From positions 124,001 through 188,000 of the forward strand of contig NZ_FORM01000001.1 of NCBI RefSeq assembly GCF_900114005.1: a stretch of 64,000 nucleotides of DNA, in the 5' to 3' direction. A program made the position numbers and the translations under genes. The first letter of the stretch is position 1; every line of letters starts with the position of its first letter. The notes under the pieces were generated by a model. It was not told the origin of the DNA. It made no database searches and worked only from the letters and a program-made list of their open reading frames with translations. Origin of the DNA: Olleya namhaensis. GTDB taxonomy: Bacteria; Bacteroidota; Bacteroidia; Flavobacteriales; Flavobacteriaceae. Shown here piece after piece: positions 33,836 through 42,552 of this stretch.

Positions 33836-34153
33836 CTATAATAAAGCGTCTAATGCTTCAGAATAAGCTGTTTTTGGTGCTACACCTACTTGACGCCCTA
33901 CTACTTCACCATTTTGAAATACTAATACCGTTGGGATGTTACGTACACCATATTTTGCTGCAAATTCTTGATTTGCGTCTACATCTACTTTACCTACAAC
34001 AGCTTTACCTTCATATTCAGTACTTAACTCATCAATGATTGGTCCAACCATACGACAAGGTCCACACCAAGCTGCCCAAAAGTCAACTACTACTGGCTTA
34101 TCGCTTTTTAATACTGTTTCTTCGAAGTTTGCATCTGTGATTTCTAATGCCAT
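33836..34153 (-). CDS. trxA: Thioredoxin
   Basis: 105 aa, standard size. Active site WAAWCGPCRMV (WCGPC), cis-Pro in RNIPTVLVF, and the C-terminal helix. It is a cytoplasmic protein-disulfide reductase fed by thioredoxin reductase. Monocistronic, with its own terminator and a -7 element upstream. Confidence 0.97.
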   Translation of the reverse strand: MALEITDANFEETVLKSDKPVVVDFWAAWCGPCRMVGPIIDELSTEYEGKAVVGKVDVDANQEFAAKYGVRNIPTVLVFQNGEVVGRQVGVAPKTAYSEALDALL

Positions 34154-34203
34154 AATATTATGTTTTAATTGTGTTTTACTACGTGTTAATATGCAATATT
34201 AGT

Positions 34204-34235
34204 CAAAAATAATGCGAAAGCTTACAACCTAACAA
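34204..34235 (-). promoter_or_regulatory. Probable trxA promoter
   Basis: Minus-strand -7 element TATTTTTG (34204-34211) with a TTG (34233-34235) 21 bp further upstream as candidate -33. It would give a leader of about 45 nt. Confidence 0.45.
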
Positions 34236-34349
34236 TTTGTTTTACCTATTGTAGCATTGGTTTGCTTTATCCCTTTTACAGGGAATGAACGCCAGAGCCC
34301 TACTATTTTCAACATCTTACAGAATAAAGGAAGATGCTAACAACCTCTT

Positions 34350-37300
34350 TTATTGATTAATCAAATAATGAATCTGTTGCTCTTGCAACTCATTCAGCAA
34401 CTCATTAGTCACTTGTATTTTTTGCTTTCGACTAATCATTGTTAATTTAATTTTATCTCTATTATCATATACTAAAAAGTTAAGCGCATGATTACCTGGA
34501 TGCATCGAAATTAATTCTTTTAAATATTTGATTTTTTCAGCTTCAAGCTCCTTAATATTTAACTGTATAGATATTTTTCTAACATTTTTCTCCATGACAT
34601 CATGTAATAACTGAAAGCTATTAAACTGTAATCTTGGATCACTCTTTTTACCAGTATCACGATTAACCCAACCTTCTCTAACAAAAGCCTTAACGTGTAC
34701 AAATGTGTTTTGCAATAAAAACGGACGGTGTTTTAGATACTCTTCTCCAAAGACTCTAAACTCAAACGTATCGGTATAATCTTCAATGGTAAACATTGCC
34801 CAACCTTTACCTTGTTTACTAACACGATGTTGTACATCTGTAACAACACCTCCAAAAGTAATTTCTTTATTAACGTGTGCACTTAAGTCATTAAAATCTG
34901 AAATTGTTCCATTACAAAACGATTTCATTTCTGTTCTAAAGTCATCTAAAGGGTGTCCTGAAATATAAACCCCAACCACCTCACGTTCTCGAGATAGTTT
35001 TTCCATGGTTCCCCACGTTTCACATTCAGGAATCACTGGCTCTTCAATCTGTACATCACTATCTGCACCAAACATGCTTACTTGCGCAGAGTTTTCATTT
35101 TCTTGATGCTTAGCCCCGTATTTTATCGCCTTTTCTAAAAAAGTTAATTCGCTACCATCTTTAAAAAAGTATTGCGCACGATGTGTATCTCCTAGCTCAT
35201 CAAACCCTCCAGCTAGTGCCAAGTTTTCAAATGCTTTTTTATTAGCCGCACGCAAATCAATACGTTTTGCTAAATCAAATATGGACACAAAAGGCCCATC
35301 TTTTTTCCTATTATTAACAATGGTCATTACAGCACCATGTCCCACCCCTTTTATGGCACCCATACCAAAACGTACCGCATTGTCCTTGTTTACAGAAAAC
35401 TTGTAGTAAGATTCATTAACATCAGGACCAAGTACTGGTAGCTTCATACGCTTACACTCGTCCATAAAAAACGTCACCTGTTTGATGTCATTCATATTAT
35501 TGGACAGTACCGCAGCCATATATTCGGCTGGATAATGCGCTTTTAGATACGCCGTTTGATAGGCAATCCATGCATAACATGTCGAGTGCGATTTGTTAAA
35601 GGCATAACTAGCAAAGGCTTCCCAATCCTTCCAAATTTTCTCAAGCTTTTTAGCATCATGCCCCTTAGCACTGGCTTGCTCAATAAATTTTGGTTTCATT
35701 TTATCCAAAACTGCAATTTGCTTCTTACCCATGGCCTTACGCAGTACATCGGCTTCACCCTTTGTAAAATCTGCTAAAGACTGCGATAGTAGCATTACCT
35801 GCTCTTGGTATACTGTAATTCCGTAAGTTTCTTTTAAGTACTCTTCCATTGCTGGTAAATCATACTCAATATCCTCATCACCATGCTTTCTACGTACAAA
35901 ACTTGGTATGTATTCCATTGGACCGGGTCTGTACAGTGCATTCATGGCAATTAAATCGTCAAAAACGGTAGGTTTAAGATCTTTTAAATGCTTCTGCATT
36001 CCAGGAGATTCATATTGGAATACACCAACCGTTTCTCCGCGTTGAAACAGCTCGTAAGTCTTTTCATCATCCAGAGGAAAACTATCTGGATCTAATAATA
36101 TATCATGTTTAGCTTTAACTAATTTTACGGTGTCTTTAATAAGCGTTAACGTTTTAAGACCCAAGAAATCCATCTTTAACAGCCCAGCATCCTCTACTAC
36201 AGAGTTATCAAACTGTGTGACATATAAGTCTGAATCTTTTGCCAAAGCCACTGGCACGAACTTAGTAATATCGTCCGGCGTAATAATTACACCACAGGCA
36301 TGTATCCCTGTGTTACGGACAGACCCTTCTAAAGATCGCGCAATATTTACGGTTTCGGCAGGTAAATCATTTCCTTCCGAAATATTTAAAAGCTCGTTAA
36401 TTTTCTCTAAATCTTCAGCTCTAAACTTTTGTCCTAACTCTTTTTCGGATAAACCGAAAATTTTGCCCAGTTTAGACATTGTAGGAATCAGTTTTGCAAT
36501 CCTATCTGCATCAAATAAAGGTAAATCTAATACACGTGCTGTATCTCTAATCGAAGACTTTGCAGCCATCGTACCGTAGGTAATAATCTGGGCTACCTGA
36601 CTACTTCCATACTTTTCGATAACGTAATCCATAACACGAGATCGTCCTTCGTCATCAAAATCAATATCAATATCGGGCATACTTACACGATCCGGATTCA
36701 GGAAACGCTCAAAAAGTAAGTTATACAATAACGGATCAATATTGGTAATCCACAAACAGTAAGCAACTACAGATCCTGCTGCAGACCCACGTCCTGGACC
36801 TACAGAAACGTCCATTTTTCTGGCTTCGCGTATAAAATCCTCTACAATCAAGAAATACCCAGGATATCCTGTTTTCTCAATAACGCTTAGCTCAAAATCA
36901 AGTCTTTCAATAACCACATCGGACAACTCTTCTCCATATCGCTTTCTAGCACCAACATAGGTTAAGTGTCTTAAAAGCGCATTCTCCCCGCGTTTTCCGC
37001 CATCAATTTTATCCTCCTCACTAGCAAATTGTTCCGGAATATCAAACGCTGGCAATAATACATCCCTAGCTAATTGATACCCTTCAATTTTATCCACCAC
37101 TTCTTGAATATTAGAAATGGCTTCCGGCACATCCTTAAACAAACTCTTCATCTGATCTCCAGACTTAAAGTAGTATTCTTGGTTAGGCAATCCATAGCGG
37201 TATCCTCTACCACGACCAATTGGTGTGGCTTGTTTTTCACCATCTTTTACACACAATAAAATATCATGTGCATTAGCATCATTCTGCTTGGCGTAATAGG

Positions 37301-38741
37301 TATTGTTAGAAGCTATTAACTTAACATTATGTTGTCTTGCTAATTTTATTAAAACAGGATTAACACGGTTTTCATCTTCTTGACCGTGACGCATCAGCTC
37401 CACATACAAATCATCACCAAAGGTTTCTTTCCACCAAATTAAGGCTTCTTCCGCTTGATTTTCTCCAACATTTAAAATCTTACTCGGTACCTCTCCATAT
37501 AAGTTACCCGTTAAACAGATCAAGTCTTCTTTATACTCTTCAATTAACTTTTTATCAATCCTTGGTATGTAATAAAAGCCATTAACATACGCATGAGATG
37601 ATAACTTTGCAAGGTTGTGGTATCCGTTTTTATTTTTTGCCATTAAGACAATTTGATACCCGTTGTCTTTTCTACTTTTGTCTGTATGATCTTCACAAAC
37701 AAAAAACTCACAACCAATAATTGGTTTTATTTCTTTAACTGTTGTTGTGGTTCCGCTAGCTGCTGCTGCTTCTATTTTAGCTTTTGCGGCTTTATTATGT
37801 TTATTAGCAGCATTTACAAAGTGAAATGCCCCCATCATGTTGGCATGATCCGTTAATGCTACTGCCGGCATACCATGCTCTGCAGCAACTGAAATAAGAT
37901 CAGCGACACTCATTGTTGACTGTAATACAGAAAACTGAGAGTGGTTATGTAAATGCACAAAGTCTACAGCTTGTAGATCCTTGATATTTTCTTTAATCTC
38001 CGCCGTACTAATCTCTTTAGTATCCTGCTTTTGTAATTTTTCTTGGATTTTAGCACTTTCCCTTTTCAGGTTAATATGCTTTAACCCTATTAACTGTATG
38101 GTTTGCGGGTTTGCTTTATTAAATTGTTCGAAATATTCTGGAGCAACATCTAACTGTTCTTTAGTATATTTTTTTAGACGTATTAATTCTAAAAAACAAC
38201 GTGTTGTTGCCTCTACATCGGCAGTAGCATTGTGCGCTTCTCCAAAAGGTTTATCAAATAAAAACTGGTGTAACTCAGTCAACGTTGGTAATTTAAAACG
38301 CCCATAACGTCCACCAGGTAATTGGCACAAGGCAGCTGTTTGCTCTGTACACGTATCTAAAACCGGTAATTCTTGTAGTGGATTCTCTACGTTTCCACGC
38401 ACAAACTCGGCACCCATAATATTCAAGTCAAACTTTACATTCTGACCGACCACAAATTTGGCTTTACCCAATGCGATATTAAACTTTTCTAATACGTCTG
38501 ATAAAGGGATTCCTTGTTGTTGTGCTAATTCTGTAGAAATACCATGAATCTTTTCCGCATCATACGGAATATTAAATCCATCGGGTTGCACTAGATAGTC
38601 CTCATGCTCCACACAATTACCCATCTCGTCATGTAATTGCCAAGCAATTTGGATACATCTAGGCCAATTATCTGTATCAGTAATTGGTGCATCCCAACGT
38701 TTAGGTAATCCGGTGGTTTCGGTATCAAATATTAAATACAT
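34350..38741 (-). CDS. dnaE: DNA polymerase III alpha subunit with N-terminal proofreading exonuclease domain
   Basis: 1463 aa, about 300 longer than E. coli DnaE. Residues 1-190 form a DnaQ-like 3'-5' exonuclease: Exo I D7-T-E9, KIHGIS, and Exo III HNATADVEATT with His170 and Asp175. After a linker comes the PHP domain (from about 261: FVHLHNHSQFSVLQS), then the C-family polymerase core (PDIDIDFDDEGRSR at about 690 with the catalytic Asps), a helix-hairpin-helix region and an OB fold (ITFGGVVTDVQHRVSKQGKG). It is the replicative polymerase; the fused exonuclease probably proofreads in cis, as in PolC but with a DnaE core and a terminal rather than inserted position. Confidence 0.93.
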   Translation of the reverse strand: MYLIFDTETTGLPKRWDAPITDTDNWPRCIQIAWQLHDEMGNCVEHEDYLVQPDGFNIPYDAEKIHGISTELAQQQGIPLSDVLEKFNIALGKAKFVVGQNVKFDLNIMGAEFVRGNVENPLQELPVLDTCTEQTAALCQLPGGRYGRFKLPTLTELHQFLFDKPFGEAHNATADVEATTRCFLELIRLKKYTKEQLDVAPEYFEQFNKANPQTIQLIGLKHINLKRESAKIQEKLQKQDTKEISTAEIKENIKDLQAVDFVHLHNHSQFSVLQSTMSVADLISVAAEHGMPAVALTDHANMMGAFHFVNAANKHNKAAKAKIEAAAASGTTTTVKEIKPIIGCEFFVCEDHTDKSRKDNGYQIVLMAKNKNGYHNLAKLSSHAYVNGFYYIPRIDKKLIEEYKEDLICLTGNLYGEVPSKILNVGENQAEEALIWWKETFGDDLYVELMRHGQEDENRVNPVLIKLARQHNVKLIASNNTYYAKQNDANAHDILLCVKDGEKQATPIGRGRGYRYGLPNQEYYFKSGDQMKSLFKDVPEAISNIQEVVDKIEGYQLARDVLLPAFDIPEQFASEEDKIDGGKRGENALLRHLTYVGARKRYGEELSDVVIERLDFELSVIEKTGYPGYFLIVEDFIREARKMDVSVGPGRGSAAGSVVAYCLWITNIDPLLYNLLFERFLNPDRVSMPDIDIDFDDEGRSRVMDYVIEKYGSSQVAQIITYGTMAAKSSIRDTARVLDLPLFDADRIAKLIPTMSKLGKIFGLSEKELGQKFRAEDLEKINELLNISEGNDLPAETVNIARSLEGSVRNTGIHACGVIITPDDITKFVPVALAKDSDLYVTQFDNSVVEDAGLLKMDFLGLKTLTLIKDTVKLVKAKHDILLDPDSFPLDDEKTYELFQRGETVGVFQYESPGMQKHLKDLKPTVFDDLIAMNALYRPGPMEYIPSFVRRKHGDEDIEYDLPAMEEYLKETYGITVYQEQVMLLSQSLADFTKGEADVLRKAMGKKQIAVLDKMKPKFIEQASAKGHDAKKLEKIWKDWEAFASYAFNKSHSTCYAWIAYQTAYLKAHYPAEYMAAVLSNNMNDIKQVTFFMDECKRMKLPVLGPDVNESYYKFSVNKDNAVRFGMGAIKGVGHGAVMTIVNNRKKDGPFVSIFDLAKRIDLRAANKKAFENLALAGGFDELGDTHRAQYFFKDGSELTFLEKAIKYGAKHQENENSAQVSMFGADSDVQIEEPVIPECETWGTMEKLSREREVVGVYISGHPLDDFRTEMKSFCNGTISDFNDLSAHVNKEITFGGVVTDVQHRVSKQGKGWAMFTIEDYTDTFEFRVFGEEYLKHRPFLLQNTFVHVKAFVREGWVNRDTGKKSDPRLQFNSFQLLHDVMEKNVRKISIQLNIKELEAEKIKYLKELISMHPGNHALNFLVYDNRDKIKLTMISRKQKIQVTNELLNELQEQQIHYLINQ

Positions 38742-38843
38742 GTGCGAGTTCTTAGAAGTTTTTGCTCAAAAATACGAGCCTATAAAAGTACGTAGAATTA
38801 ATTTTTATTTAAAGTGAAATCACAAACAGTTGTAAACAAAAAA

Positions 38844-38868
38844 AACCAGCGCGTTAACACTGGCTTTT
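38844..38868 (-). terminator. Probable terminator after the four-helix-bundle gene
   Basis: Imperfect hairpin with core CCAG/CTGG and one mismatch, flanked by an A-run (38838-38845) and a T-run (38865-38869). It lies 20 bp after the stop of the gene at 38890. Confidence 0.55.
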
Positions 38869-38889
38869 TATAGTCTCTAAAACACGGTT

Positions 38890-39339
38890 TTAGGATACTA
38901 ACTCTTCATGTACTTTTTCTGTATTGATGGCGGCTTGAATAGCATGTCTGTGTTTTGCAATTAAGTTATCAATAGTTGGTGGTAGATTATTTTCTTTCAA
39001 TAACGTATCATATTCTTCTAAGCTAGCCTCTTCCCCTTTGATGGCTTCTTCTATAATAGCCTCTTCGTTATTTGAAGAAAATACAGCTTTTAAACTCATC
39101 CAATTTCTGTGCATAGCACCTTTAAAACTCCCTGAGTCTTCCGGGATTTGCCCGTACTGCAAGATTTCTGTTCTTAATTCTTTAGCAAACTGGCTACGTT
39201 CTGACGCACGTCTTTTAAAAAATAATTTTAACTCGCTGCTTTCTACATTTTCAATTGCATTAAGATACCCTTTTTCAGCATCATAATTTTTAACTAATAA
39301 TTCGTTTAATTTTTTTGAAATTTTTTCTCTGTAATTCAT
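38890..39339 (-). CDS. PA2169-family four-helix-bundle protein (DUF2383)
   Basis: 149 aa, all helical. The segments LNELLVKNYDAEKGYLNAIE, FFKRRASERSQFAKELRTEI and AIIEEAIKGEEASLEEYDTLL match the ferritin-like DUF2383 family, often linked to stress. Several Glu/His positions could bind metal, but a complete di-iron site is not evident. Monocistronic. Confidence 0.82.
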   Translation of the reverse strand: MNYREKISKKLNELLVKNYDAEKGYLNAIENVESSELKLFFKRRASERSQFAKELRTEILQYGQIPEDSGSFKGAMHRNWMSLKAVFSSNNEEAIIEEAIKGEEASLEEYDTLLKENNLPPTIDNLIAKHRHAIQAAINTEKVHEELVS

Positions 39340-39487
39340 TTTATCTCTATCATTTTAAATTCCAATAACCTTCTTTATAGATGTGTATTGTTTCTCATCT
39401 TCTCATTCAAGATACAACAAACAACAGCTGCTGCCAAGGGTTTTAACAGGGTTTATGATAGCCTTAAGAGTATTTAACAAAAAAAAA

Positions 39488-39512
39488 CCAACACAAATGT
39501 GTTGGCTTTTTT
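39488..39512 (-). terminator. Intrinsic terminator
   Basis: 8-bp perfect stem CCAACACA/TGTGTTGG with an A-run to the left (39479-39487) and a T-run to the right. It ends the lipoprotein gene at 39532. Confidence 0.85.
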
Positions 39513-39531
39513 TTATCTATTTTAGTGGTAC

Positions 39532-40224
39532 TTAATTACTACAATCTCCTAATCCGTTAATTAATGCTTGTATTGCACCATCGTCATCTCCACAAGCTGT
39601 TTTTTTAACTTGAAGTGCTGTTTTGTATGCGTTACAGAATTCTGTATACTGTACCCCAGCTGGATCTACATTATTTAAATTAGTCTCAGTTGTTAACGCT
39701 ACTGCTGTTGCATTAGCACAAGCTACATCCGCACCAGTATTATCAACTACTGCAATATTTAAAATTGGTACATTATAAAAATACCCTCTATTAAAATTTT
39801 CTGACGCAAATCCTGTACTATCAAACCCATTAAAAGTGAATGTTCCAGAAACTGTTCTTTCAATTAAATTAAACTCTGTTAATACAATAGTACCCTCTGA
39901 TGGATAAATCTGCACCTCTGGATTTGGAATATTATTAGTTGTATACACCACACCAAAATCATCTTGATATACTGCAGAAGACACCGTATTACCAAGTTGA
40001 TACGTCCCTTCAACGGTATTATCAATTTTCAGATTAATAATACTTTCGTTTCTAATTCCGGTAATTACTAAATCTCCAAATGTGTCCACATTAGCCCTAA
40101 AGGTATTGGCTTCCCATAATTCGCCATTATTATAGCCTAAAAAAGCAGGCGAGTTAAACACCAAATCATCAGTACAAGACGTCAAACCTAATACAAGAAC
40201 CAGTAGGTATATTATTTTTTTCAT
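39532..40224 (-). CDS. Unknown secreted lipoprotein
   Basis: 230 aa. Lipobox LGLTSC. The body resembles the DUF6252-type lipoproteins of Flavobacteriaceae (GTYQLGNTVSSAVYQDD, EGTIVLTEFNLIERTVSGTFTFNGFD), followed by a C-terminal segment with three cysteines (CANA, EFCNAYKTALQVKKTACG, GDCSN) that may form disulfides. Function unknown. The promoter has a -7 element TATTTTTG at 40249-40256 (minus strand), giving a leader of about 18 nt. Confidence 0.7.
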   Translation of the reverse strand: MKKIIYLLVLVLGLTSCTDDLVFNSPAFLGYNNGELWEANTFRANVDTFGDLVITGIRNESIINLKIDNTVEGTYQLGNTVSSAVYQDDFGVVYTTNNIPNPEVQIYPSEGTIVLTEFNLIERTVSGTFTFNGFDSTGFASENFNRGYFYNVPILNIAVVDNTGADVACANATAVALTTETNLNNVDPAGVQYTEFCNAYKTALQVKKTACGDDDGAIQALINGLGDCSN

Positions 40225-40294
40225 TCGTTAGTTAGTTATTTACAACATCAAAAATATAATAATTTATTTTATAACGTAGATTTCCTTTAAAAAC

Positions 40295-40323
40295 TTGAAA
40301 ATTAAAAAATTATACTATCTTTG
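40295..40323 (+). promoter_or_regulatory. rpsP-rimM promoter
   Basis: TTG at 40295-40297 (-33) and TATCTTTG at 40316-40323 (-7, exact TAnnTTTG), 18 bp apart. The predicted start near 40330 leaves a leader of about 40 nt. Confidence 0.7.
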
Positions 40324-40370
40324 CAGACTTATTAATAATAGAGGTCGCGAACCTCACAAATTAATTACAT

Positions 40371-40874
40371 ATGCCAGTAAAAATTAGATTACAAAGACAC
40401 GGTAAAAAAGGAAAACCTTATTACTGGATCGTAGCAGCTGATGCTAGAGCGAAAAGAGATGGTAAATACCTAGAAAAATTAGGTGCTTACAATCCAAACA
40501 CAAACCCTGCAACTATCGAATTAGATGTTGATGGAGCAGTACAATGGTTACAGAATGGTGCACAACCAACTGATACAGCAAAAGCTATTTTGTCTTACAA
40601 AGGAGCAATGCTTAAAAACCATTTAGCAGGAGGAGTAAGAAAAGGCGCTTTAACAGAAGAGCAAGCTGAAGCAAAGTTTACTGCTTGGCTTGAAGAAAAA
40701 GCAACTAAAGTAGATGCTAAAAAAGATGGTTTATCTAAAGCGGAAGCTGAAGCTAAAACTAAAGCTTTTGAAGCAGAAAAAGCAGCTAATGAAGCTAGAA
40801 TTGCAGCTAACGCTCCAGTTGTAGAAGAGGCTCCTGCTGAAGAAGCAAAAGCTTCTAACGAAGAAGAAGAATAA
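40371..40874 (+). CDS. rpsP: 30S ribosomal protein S16
   Basis: 167 aa. The core (about 1-85) is classic S16: VKIRLQRHGKKGKPYYWIV, DGKYLEKLGAYNPNTNPA and TDTAKAILSYKG. The C-terminal about 80 residues are an Ala/Glu/Lys-rich extension, usual in Bacteroidota. It is needed for assembly of the 30S body. First gene of the common rpsP-rimM pair. Confidence 0.97.
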   Translation: MPVKIRLQRHGKKGKPYYWIVAADARAKRDGKYLEKLGAYNPNTNPATIELDVDGAVQWLQNGAQPTDTAKAILSYKGAMLKNHLAGGVRKGALTEEQAEAKFTAWLEEKATKVDAKKDGLSKAEAEAKTKAFEAEKAANEARIAANAPVVEEAPAEEAKASNEEEE

Positions 40875-40896
40875 AAATTATTTTTTATACTTTTAA

Positions 40897-40924
40897 ACTC
40901 CGATAATTTTTATCGGAGTTTTTT
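40897..40924 (+). terminator. Terminator hairpin between rpsP and rimM
   Basis: 11-bp perfect stem AACTCCGATAA/TTATCGGAGTT with loop TTT and a T-run to 40924. It ends 18 bp before the rimM start, so it probably reduces rimM expression relative to the abundant ribosomal protein by partial termination. Confidence 0.85.
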
Positions 40925-40942
40925 ATGCAAAAAACTTTTCTT

Positions 40943-41473
40943 ATGGATATTAAAGACTGTTTCTTTTTAGGTAAAATTGTTAAAAAATATAGCTTTAAAG
41001 GCGAGCTACTTATTAAGCTAGATACCGACGAGCCCGACTTATACGAAAACTTAGATTCTATTCTTGTAGATCTAAGAGGTACACTAGTCCCATTTTTTAT
41101 TGAGAGTTCTCAATTACACAAATCAGAATTACTACGTGTTAAGTTTGAGGACGTCGATACAGAAGGTGATGCTGATGCGTTAATAAAAAGCGCGACGTAT
41201 TTACCACTAACAGTATTACCAAAACTTGCAGATGATAAGTTTTACTTCCATGAAATTATTGGATTTAAAATCGAAGACAAAACCTTTGGTCATGTTGGTA
41301 TCATTACTGGAGTTAATGATATGACTTCTCAATCTTTATTTGAAATTGATCGTGATGGTATTCAGATTTTAATCCCAATGAACGATCAGTTTATTTCTAA
41401 AGTAGATAAGCCAAACAAAACTATTTTTGTTGATACGCCTGAAGGATTAATTGACTTATATTTAGAAGAGTAA
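40943..41473 (+). CDS. rimM: Ribosome maturation factor RimM
   Basis: 176 aa from MDIKDCFFLGKIVKKYSFKG. An in-frame ATG 18 bp upstream lies right at the end of the terminator T-run and adds a non-conserved tail, so I prefer 40943. The N-terminal RimM barrel is followed by the PRC-barrel (FYFHEIIGFKIEDKTFGHVG, ILIPMNDQFISKVD). It binds S19 and aids 16S rRNA processing in the 30S head. Confidence 0.93.
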   Translation: MDIKDCFFLGKIVKKYSFKGELLIKLDTDEPDLYENLDSILVDLRGTLVPFFIESSQLHKSELLRVKFEDVDTEGDADALIKSATYLPLTVLPKLADDKFYFHEIIGFKIEDKTFGHVGIITGVNDMTSQSLFEIDRDGIQILIPMNDQFISKVDKPNKTIFVDTPEGLIDLYLEE

Positions 41474-41480
41474 CTTCTTT

Positions 41481-42383
41481 TATGCTGAATTCATTTCAGT
41501 ATCACACGCAGAAATAATGAGACCCTGAAACTAGTTCAGGGTGACGTACTGGTAGTTAACTATATTTATTGATGCTTTTGAAGCAATAATGGACCTACAA
41601 CTAAAACAACAACTCACGTCATGCTGAATTTAGTTCAGTATCACACCCAAAAATAATGAGATCCTGAAACTAGTTCAGGATGACGTAGTGGTAGTAAACT
41701 ATATTTATTGATGCTTTTGAAGCAATAATTGACCTACGACTAAAACAATAACCCACGTCATGCTGAATTCATTTCAGTATCACATTCAAAAATAATGAGA
41801 TCCTGAAACTAGTTCAGGGTGACGTAGTGGTAGTAAACTATATTTATTAATGCTTTTGAAGCAATAATTGACCTACAACTAAAACAACAACTCACGTCAT
41901 GCTGAATTTAGTTCAGTATCACACCCAATAATAATGAGATCCTGAAACTAGTTCAGGATAACGTAGTGGTAGTTAACTATATTTATTGATGCTTTTGAAG
42001 CAATAATTGACCTACAACTAAAACAAAAACCCACGTCATGCTGAATTTATTTCAGTATCGCATCCAAAAATAATGAGATCCTGAAACTAGTTCAGGGTGA
42101 CGTAGTGGTAGTAAACTATATTTATTAATGCTTTTGAAGCAATAATTAACCTACAACTAAAACAATAACTCACGTCATGCTGAATTTAGTTCAGTATCAC
42201 ATCCAAAAATAATGAGATCCTGAAACTAGTTCAGGGTGACGTAGTGGTAGTAAACTATATTTATTGATGCTTTTGAAGCAATAATGGACCTACAACTAAA
42301 ACAATAACCCACGTCATGCTGAATTTATTTCAGTATCGCATCCAAAAATAATGAGATCCTGAAACTAGTTCAGGATGACGTAG
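41481..42383. repeat. Tandem array: seven 139-bp units with paired inverted palindromes
   Basis: The motif TGCTGAAT recurs at 41483, 41622, 41761, 41900, 42039, 42178 and 42317, an exact 139-bp period with no insertion or deletion. Each unit has a left arm (GTCATGCTGAATTTAGTTCA type), about 15 bp, then a right arm (GATCCTGAAACTAGTTCAGG then ATGACG) that is roughly the reverse complement of the left, so each unit can fold as a long hairpin. A 75-bp spacer follows. The right arm alone is the dispersed palindrome also found at 43371, 46424 and 46599. No protein is encoded. Confidence 0.92.
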
Positions 42384-42452
42384 CTATAAGCAAGTCTTTT
42401 AGAAAGAAATAAACTAGCAAATTCATAGTTTTAAGTTACCCTAAGTATTTAA

Positions 42453-42460
42453 TAGATTTG
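42453..42460 (+). promoter_or_regulatory. -7 element for trmN6
   Basis: TAGATTTG, an exact TAnnTTTG match. It implies a leader of about 85 nt that contains a decayed copy of the palindromic repeat. Confidence 0.45.
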
Positions 42461-42481
42461 CAGCTTACAAAATAACTCTGG

Positions 42482-42548
42482 TCATGCTGAATTTATTTCA
42501 GTATCGCAACCAAAAATAATGAGATACTACAACACATTCAGGATAACA
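42482..42548 (+). repeat. Degenerate eighth copy of the palindromic repeat, in the trmN6 leader
   Basis: The left arm TCATGCTGAATTTATTTCAG is intact, but the right arm is eroded (GAGATACTACAACACATTCA then GGATAAC). It starts 168 bp after unit seven, not 139, and ends 4 bp before the trmN6 start codon. Confidence 0.8.
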
Positions 42549-42552
42549 CAAT

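Noticed and set aside
35556-38307. Several plus-strand open frames of 60-150 codons opposite dnaE
   Set aside because: They lie wholly inside a well-supported 1463-aa polymerase gene, have no family features and low-complexity compositions (for example strings of C/S/F), and no promoters.
41481-42383. CRISPR array
   Set aside because: Repeats are evenly spaced, but spacers are nearly identical between units, the repeat is far too long, and no cas genes are near; it is a plain tandem repeat.
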